Shown in pieces: positions 13,433 to 17,906 of a DNA stretch of 17,906 nt. The stretch spans positions 1-17,906 of the forward strand of contig JALURF010000011.1 of NCBI GenBank assembly GCA_027017165.1, in the 5' to 3' direction. Position 1 is the first letter of the stretch; the number at the start of each line of letters is the position of its first letter. The stretch comes from Thermofilaceae archaeon. GTDB lineage: Archaea; Thermoproteota; Thermoprotei; Thermofilales; B69-G16. The translations under genes were made by a program, and so were the position numbers. The notes below the pieces were generated by a model that saw nothing but the letters and a program-made list of their open reading frames with translations, did no database searches and was not told the origin of the DNA.

Positions 13433-15730
13433 GTGAAAGCGCTGAAGATAAGAGTTTCAGGAATAGTTCAAGGCGTGGGATTTAGACCATTTATCTACAG
13501 AATAGCCGTTAAGAACCATTTGAAAGGTTATGTTTTAAACCTAGGAGGCTCAGAAGTCGAAATATGGATTGAGGGAGAGTCAGATTCGTTAGAGAGATTT
13601 CTTTATGATTTAGAGAATGAAAAGCCTCCCCCGGCAGTACTCGACGAGATTGATGTGGTTGAGGTACGGCCCGTTGGATATGATGGTTTTAAAATTCTGA
13701 AAAGCGGGAATATTGTATCTAAGTATTCTATGATACCGCCCGATATCGGCATTTGTGATCATTGTCTTAAAGAAATTTTAGATCCTTCTAGCAGGTGGTA
13801 CCGCTATCCGTTTAATTCTTGTGCGTGGTGCGGTCCTAGGTTTACTGTTATGAGAAAAGTTCCTTATGATAGAGAGAATACTTCGATGATAGAATTCCCC
13901 CTATGCGAGGAATGTTCAAAAGAATACCATGACCCGAGTAACATAAGGCGCTATCATATTCAGGGTATTAGCTGTCCTAAATGCGGACCTAAAGTATTCC
14001 TGTTGGACAGGAGCGGTGCGTTAATCGATGTAAAAGATCCTATTGTTGAATCAGCTAAAATAGTAGATGAAGGCGGTATAATTGCGATAAAAGGGCTTGG
14101 AGGATTTCACATAGCGGCTTTAGCGAGCGATGATGATATAGTATCTCTGCTTAGGAAGAGAAAGAGACGGCCTCAAAAACCCTTTGCTCTAATGGCACTC
14201 GATTTATCTACGGTCAGAAAAATTTCATCTCCAACTAAATCTCATATTGAGCTCTTGATCTCTCCTCAGAAACCCATAGTACTGATTCCTAAAAAAGAGG
14301 ATACCCCGGTATCTCCTCTAGTTGCGCCCGGTTTGTCTACTCTTGGAATAATGTTGCCCTATACGGGTTTACACTATCTACTCCTACAGGAGACTAGGGA
14401 TAAATACCTCATAATGACCAGCGGGAATAAAAAAGGCTTGCCCATATCCAAGACTATAGAGGATGCTTTGAGAGAGCTTAAAGACTTCGTAGATTATTTT
14501 CTAGTACATGATAGGGAGATAGTTAATAGAGCCGATGACAGCGTTGTTAGGCTATCAAACGACGAGCCTATGTTTCTCAGGCGGAGCAGGGGGTATGCGC
14601 CTAAATGGATTAAAACTCCATTTAAGTTCGACCGGGTAGTAGTGGCTATGGGTGCGCAAATCGCGAACGTAGGCGCCGTCGCTTTTGACCACTATATAGT
14701 ACCCACTCAGTATATCGGGGATATGGAAAACTACCAAGTTTTAAAATACTTAGAGGAGGCACTAAGCTTTCTAGTGAAATCCTATAAATTGGATTTAAAA
14801 AACGCCGTTTTTGTATCCGATATGCATCCTGCTTACGATACTACGAGACTTGCAAAGGAGTGGGCTCTAGAACATGGCGGAGAGCACGTTACAGTTCAAC
14901 ATCACCACGCGCATATAACTTCTGTAATGGCTTCTTTAGGCTTGAAGCCTGAGAGCGGGGTTATAGGCATAGCTATAGACGGAGTAGGTTATGGAGCTGA
15001 CGGAAATATTTGGGGAGGTGAAGTTATGTACGTGGAGTATGGAAAATACGTACGCCTTGCGCATCTCGAGTATCAACCTATGCCTGGAGGAGATAGGGCT
15101 ACACGCTATCCTTCTAGAATAGCTTTAGGAATTATCGCCGAAAAGCTGGGAAATGACTATGCACTAAAATACGCTGAGAAACTCGATCTCTACAGAGGTT
15201 TACCTTATAGAGAAAAAGAATTACAGATGATTTTATTCCAGCTCTCAAGTAGTCCAAGGACTTCGAGTATAGGCAGATTTCTGGATTCGGTATCGGCGCT
15301 TTTGGGCGTTTGCTATACGAGGACCTATGAGGGAGAACCAGCGATAAAACTGGAAGATTATGCTTTTGGAGGCTCGATCTTAGACGATCTAACTATTGAG
15401 GTAAATAACAATGGTAAAGGAGCTGTCATCTTGACTGGAGACTTATTTTTAGGGATTTTGGAAAGGATGAAAAAAGACAGTAGAAGAGATTTGGCTTTCA
15501 CTGTTCAGTATCGGTTGGGATATGCTCTTGGAAGTACGGCTAGAGAGTTTTTAAAGGAGTATAACGCTGAAATGGTAATAGTCTCGGGAGGGGCTGCTGT
15601 CAATGAGATTATAATGAAAGGAGTTTATGATGCCGTGAGAGATAAGAAGATCGTTAGACCACTAACTCTCCCCCCGGGTGATGGAGGATTATCAACCGGC
15701 CAGGCATCTATCGCTAATTTTATAGTATAG
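13433..15730 (+). CDS. hypF: [NiFe]-hydrogenase maturation carbamoyltransferase HypF
   Basis: The 765-aa protein turns carbamoyl phosphate and ATP into carbamoyl-adenylate and passes the carbamoyl group to the HypE C-terminal cysteine, the source of the cyanide ligands of [NiFe] hydrogenases. Domains in order: acylphosphatase (1-90, GIVQGVGFRPF at 10-20); two zinc fingers (Cys108/111/130/133 and Cys158/161/181/184); YrdC-like domain (about 205-390, KRRPQKPFALM); and Kae1-like domain (about 400-765) with HHHAH (490-494), DGVGYGADGNIWGGE and VSGGAAVN near the end. Length is normal. The usual LGAxLKNT block reads MGAQIANV (406-413), a deviation. I chose GTG 13433 because AGGTG at 13422-13426 sits 6 nt before it and the acylphosphatase domain starts there; GTG 13424 is the in-frame alternative. 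No hydrogenase structural gene is in the window. Confidence 0.96.
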   Translation: MKALKIRVSGIVQGVGFRPFIYRIAVKNHLKGYVLNLGGSEVEIWIEGESDSLERFLYDLENEKPPPAVLDEIDVVEVRPVGYDGFKILKSGNIVSKYSMIPPDIGICDHCLKEILDPSSRWYRYPFNSCAWCGPRFTVMRKVPYDRENTSMIEFPLCEECSKEYHDPSNIRRYHIQGISCPKCGPKVFLLDRSGALIDVKDPIVESAKIVDEGGIIAIKGLGGFHIAALASDDDIVSLLRKRKRRPQKPFALMALDLSTVRKISSPTKSHIELLISPQKPIVLIPKKEDTPVSPLVAPGLSTLGIMLPYTGLHYLLLQETRDKYLIMTSGNKKGLPISKTIEDALRELKDFVDYFLVHDREIVNRADDSVVRLSNDEPMFLRRSRGYAPKWIKTPFKFDRVVVAMGAQIANVGAVAFDHYIVPTQYIGDMENYQVLKYLEEALSFLVKSYKLDLKNAVFVSDMHPAYDTTRLAKEWALEHGGEHVTVQHHHAHITSVMASLGLKPESGVIGIAIDGVGYGADGNIWGGEVMYVEYGKYVRLAHLEYQPMPGGDRATRYPSRIALGIIAEKLGNDYALKYAEKLDLYRGLPYREKELQMILFQLSSSPRTSSIGRFLDSVSALLGVCYTRTYEGEPAIKLEDYAFGGSILDDLTIEVNNNGKGAVILTGDLFLGILERMKKDSRRDLAFTVQYRLGYALGSTAREFLKEYNAEMVIVSGGAAVNEIIMKGVYDAVRDKKIVRPLTLPPGDGGLSTGQASIANFIV

Positions 15731-15731
15731 T

Positions 15732-16439
15732 TTAGAGTTTCTTAACTTCGGCTTCTCCCTTTTCAACTAATTCAGCAGTTGTGATTTCGAAGATATAGGA
15801 GTATTCTCCCGTTTTTCTGACTCTTCCCTCTATTTTCAAGCTCTTTTTAAACAGTGGTGCATCAAGAACTAGAGTTTCCGCTTCTCCTCCTTCAAAAGCC
15901 GGGTTAAAACCGTATTTTCTGGCTAACGCGATTATATTTTCAACATCGCTGTGAGAAATTATCTTGCCTATAAAATCGCTAGAGAGGCCGAAGGTGTTTA
16001 TAGACGTTATTATGAATTTGAAGCCTTCTCTTACTAGGGCTCTCATGTATTCTTCTTGATTTTTCCTCCACAATGGCGAGAAGGTTTTTAAGCCAAGTTC
16101 TTCGCAAAGCATGCTTATAGCCATACGCTGATAATCTGAAAGAAGAGCGCCAGTTACTATACCCTCAATATCATACATTTTAACGGCTTTTTTAAGTCCA
16201 TGCTTTAAATCTTCCAATTCTCTGTCTTTAACACCACTGGTATAGGTATAGATGAGAGGTATATCCAAGGCTTTAGCCTGTAACTTTGTTAGCTCAACAC
16301 CCGGTCTATGAAACATCCAAGAATCTTCGCGCCTAGGCTGTAAGGTTAAGAGACAAACTACTTGAAAGCCTTTAAGTAATGCCCAGTGAAGCGCATACGT
16401 GCTATCTTTTCCGCCTGAGAAAAGCGAACATATTCTCAT
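15732..16439 (-). CDS. dph6: Diphthine--ammonia ligase (Dph6-type ATP pyrophosphatase)
   Basis: The 235-aa protein belongs to the PP-loop ATPase group (COG2102) that amidates diphthine on elongation factor 2, the last step of diphthamide synthesis. SGGKDS at 8-13 is the PP-loop. SDYQR (101-105), SPLW (121-124) and EGGEAET (183-189) are the family's conserved blocks. It is a stand-alone catalytic domain without the extra domains of the eukaryotic enzyme, as usual in archaea. I chose ATG 16439 rather than the in-frame GTG 16448: the end of the upstream gene supplies AGGTGA, 5 nt before that ATG, and the protein then begins MRICSLFSGGKDS as in relatives. It is coupled to the upstream winged-helix gene. 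Its stop lies 1 nt from the stop of convergent hypF. Confidence 0.92.
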   Translation of the reverse strand: MRICSLFSGGKDSTYALHWALLKGFQVVCLLTLQPRREDSWMFHRPGVELTKLQAKALDIPLIYTYTSGVKDRELEDLKHGLKKAVKMYDIEGIVTGALLSDYQRMAISMLCEELGLKTFSPLWRKNQEEYMRALVREGFKFIITSINTFGLSSDFIGKIISHSDVENIIALARKYGFNPAFEGGEAETLVLDAPLFKKSLKIEGRVRKTGEYSYIFEITTAELVEKGEAEVKKL

Positions 16440-16444
16440 ATAAG

Positions 16445-17035
16445 TCACCTATAACATGTGGAGGCTAGTATAGAGGCTTTTAAGCCGCCGATTATAGCTT
16501 CGCCTATATTTTCTGAAAAAGCGAGAATTATAGTATCGCCTTCTTTTATCTCAAAATTTTCTTCAATTTCTCTAGCTAGAAGAGGGAAGTAATCTCTTAA
16601 ATTCCCCAAGTTTGGAGGGAGGAACAACTTTCCTTCTTTCACTTTGATTATAAGCGCGCCTCTCGCCCCTCCCCTGACGGCTTCATCTCTAACTTCTATC
16701 AGTCTAAGCGGAGGGAGATTTCTCAAGAGGAATCCTATGCCTTTACAATTCGGGCATATTTCTTCTGCGTCGAAGACGTTAACGGAAATTATCTTAAATT
16801 TAGATAATTTATCTTGAAGATTTTCCAAGCCTTTTCCGCTTAAAGACCCTCCTCCACGTTTAACGTCTACTAAGCCTTGATTGCTGAGGTTTCTTATCAT
16901 TTTCTTCGTGACTCCCTCTCCGATATTTAGGTAACTACTTATCTGTCTTCTCCCTAATCTACCATACAGTAGAAATAAGATCATTAAGGCGATTTCTCTA
17001 ATATCTTCACTCCTTATCTTGAATTGCATTTCCAT
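16445..17035 (-). CDS. Winged-helix protein, C-terminal part resembles DUF4443
   Basis: The 196-aa protein starts with a winged helix-turn-helix (about 8-70: GRLGRRQISSYLNIGEGVTKKMIRNLSNQGLV, then a wing with KRGGGSL), a DNA-binding fold common in archaeal regulators. The remaining 120 residues have one CPNC motif (94-97) with no partner pair, an RGGARGALII segment and a C-terminal ILAFSENIGEAIIGGLKASI block. The layout recalls the archaeal DUF4443 family, but I recall this from general family knowledge and am only moderately sure. The ATG is preceded by a TATA-like element 27 nt upstream (leaderless), and its last codons carry the ribosome-binding site of dph6. The target genes are unknown; regulation of its own operon is possible. 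Confidence 0.75.
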   Translation of the reverse strand: MEMQFKIRSEDIREIALMILFLLYGRLGRRQISSYLNIGEGVTKKMIRNLSNQGLVDVKRGGGSLSGKGLENLQDKLSKFKIISVNVFDAEEICPNCKGIGFLLRNLPPLRLIEVRDEAVRGGARGALIIKVKEGKLFLPPNLGNLRDYFPLLAREIEENFEIKEGDTIILAFSENIGEAIIGGLKASILASTCYR

Positions 17036-17057
17036 TTGAGTTATTACTAGTATTACT

Positions 17058-17067
17058 AAATAATATA
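17058..17067 (-). promoter_or_regulatory. TATA-like promoter of the winged-helix/dph6 operon
   Basis: TATATTATTT on the minus strand is centred about 27 nt before the ATG at 17035, consistent with a leaderless transcript starting between the end of the upstream phosphorylase gene and this gene. Confidence 0.45.
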
Positions 17068-17092
17068 CTCCTCGGATAAATTAAGTAAAAAA

Positions 17093-17906
17093 CTATATCC
17101 AGTTTAGTTTTTCCATTATATCGTCTATCTCTGCTGCAAATATCGCTATAGCATAGTCGCTTATTCCTCCTATCCATAGGATATACTCTTTATACTTCAC
17201 TAAGCCATCTCCGAAAATAACTAATGGTCTATCACCATATTCCTCTATCAACCCCTTAGGCGATAATAGATAATTGCTGACAGCCAGTAGATTACCTTCT
17301 TTATCTACTAGGGCTAATCCGTTTTTATACGAGTAATCTTCAATTAGTACTCCATGCCATCCAACCAAATATTCGTTACTCGATAACTTTACAACATTTG
17401 TAGACCATCCGACTTTTAATTCCCAACTCTCATAAATTAAGACAGGCTCTAGACTATCTTCATATATCTTAAGTTCATCTACGTTGGCTCTTCCTCTCCA
17501 ACAAATCCTCTTCTCGCCTATTTCGGGTCTCGTTAATAGAGTATATTCTCCGTTTTCGCCTTCGATAAAAGCGCTATCTTTATTAGATTTGGGAATGAAA
17601 CTCTCGTTTCCATCTGTAATCGAGAAAAATCCTTTATTTACTAACCGCCAAGAATCATCAAGTTGTGCTAGTGCCAGTACGTCAGTTCTAACGTGTCCTC
17701 CATTTTTTATAAGGTAGCCTTTGCCAGTATACAGAATATAGTACAGATTTTCGTCTCTAAATGCTCTCGGATCTTCGCAACCCAGAAACTCCCATATTTG
17801 TTGAGGCCAGATGATGATTCGAGATTTGATAGGAGTTTCAACATTGCCGCTGATCACATTTTCGATATCTAGTTCTATTAATCCGATACTTGATACGTAT
17901 TTATAG
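17093..17906 (-). CDS. GH130-type beta-mannoside phosphorylase family protein, 5' end outside window
   Basis: The frame stays open to the right edge, with no stop in the last 49 nt, so the internal GTG at 17857 is not the true start. About 270 residues are visible and perhaps 30-50 N-terminal ones are missing. The first visible residues (YVSSIGLIELDIENVI) continue into a five-bladed beta-propeller with GCEDPRAF, which holds the family's catalytic Asp. Then come KDSAFI, LLTRP, WELKVGWSTNVVKL, YLVGWHG, and the closing block RPLVIFGDGLV plus WIGGISDYAIAIFAAEID. GH130 enzymes cleave beta-mannosides by phosphorolysis, releasing mannose 1-phosphate, or by hydrolysis. They are cytoplasmic, and no signal peptide can be judged. 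The product would suit nucleotide-sugar enzymes such as those in this window, but that link is inference. Confidence 0.85.
   Translation of the reverse strand, partial: YKYVSSIGLIELDIENVISGNVETPIKSRIIIWPQQIWEFLGCEDPRAFRDENLYYILYTGKGYLIKNGGHVRTDVLALAQLDDSWRLVNKGFFSITDGNESFIPKSNKDSAFIEGENGEYTLLTRPEIGEKRICWRGRANVDELKIYEDSLEPVLIYESWELKVGWSTNVVKLSSNEYLVGWHGVLIEDYSYKNGLALVDKEGNLLAVSNYLLSPKGLIEEYGDRPLVIFGDGLVKYKEYILWIGGISDYAIAIFAAEIDDIMEKLNWI

Noticed and set aside
1..17906. CRISPR arrays, prophage, toxin-antitoxin or defence-system modules
   Set aside because: No spaced direct repeats, cas-like proteins, integrase, att-like duplications or recognisable defence domains were found; the window is mostly housekeeping and sugar metabolism.

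Overview
The window looks like a piece of a thermophilic archaeal chromosome, most likely from the TACK/Thermoproteota side. The reasons are: archaeal-type PheS and PheT, an archaeal Lhr/ASH-Ski2 helicase, a COG1407 phosphoesterase, a Dph6-type diphthamide enzyme, AGA/AGG-rich arginine codons, TATA boxes 22-33 nt ahead of start codons (leaderless messages), and a tRNA-Ala gene interrupted by two small bulge-helix-bulge introns, one at a non-canonical site. I cannot name the genus from sequence alone.

Left part (1-2802, all minus strand): an enterochelin-esterase-type hydrolase with an N-terminal starch-binding-like E-set module (cut by the left edge), an unrecognised 166-aa protein overlapping it by 14 nt, the double-intron tRNA-Ala(CGC), and a histone-deacetylase-family enzyme.

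Centre (2931-10529, plus strand): a short sugar-phosphate nucleotidyltransferase, Lhr-type helicase, pheS-pheT (translationally coupled), and a Mre11/SbcD-like phosphoesterase with its own leaderless promoter.

Accessory stretch (10531-13419): a WbpD/WlbB-like sugar N-acetyltransferase (minus), a decayed tnpB (IS200/IS605 OrfB) whose catalytic residues now lie in different frames (minus), and a two-domain GlmU/RmlA-like nucleotidyltransferase (plus). With the nucleotidyltransferase at 2931, these suggest nucleotide-sugar supply for surface glycans.

Right part: hypF follows the second nucleotidyltransferase closely as a likely operon, pointing to [NiFe]-hydrogenase maturation. It converges on a minus-strand pair, a winged-helix protein resembling DUF4443 followed by dph6. 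A GH130-type glycoside phosphorylase runs off the right edge.

I saw no CRISPR array, toxin-antitoxin pair, phage module or defence island. The most noteworthy item is the tRNA precursor architecture. The tnpB remnant is the only mobile-element trace. Apart from the tnpB remnant, no gene-free stretch exceeds 300 bases.
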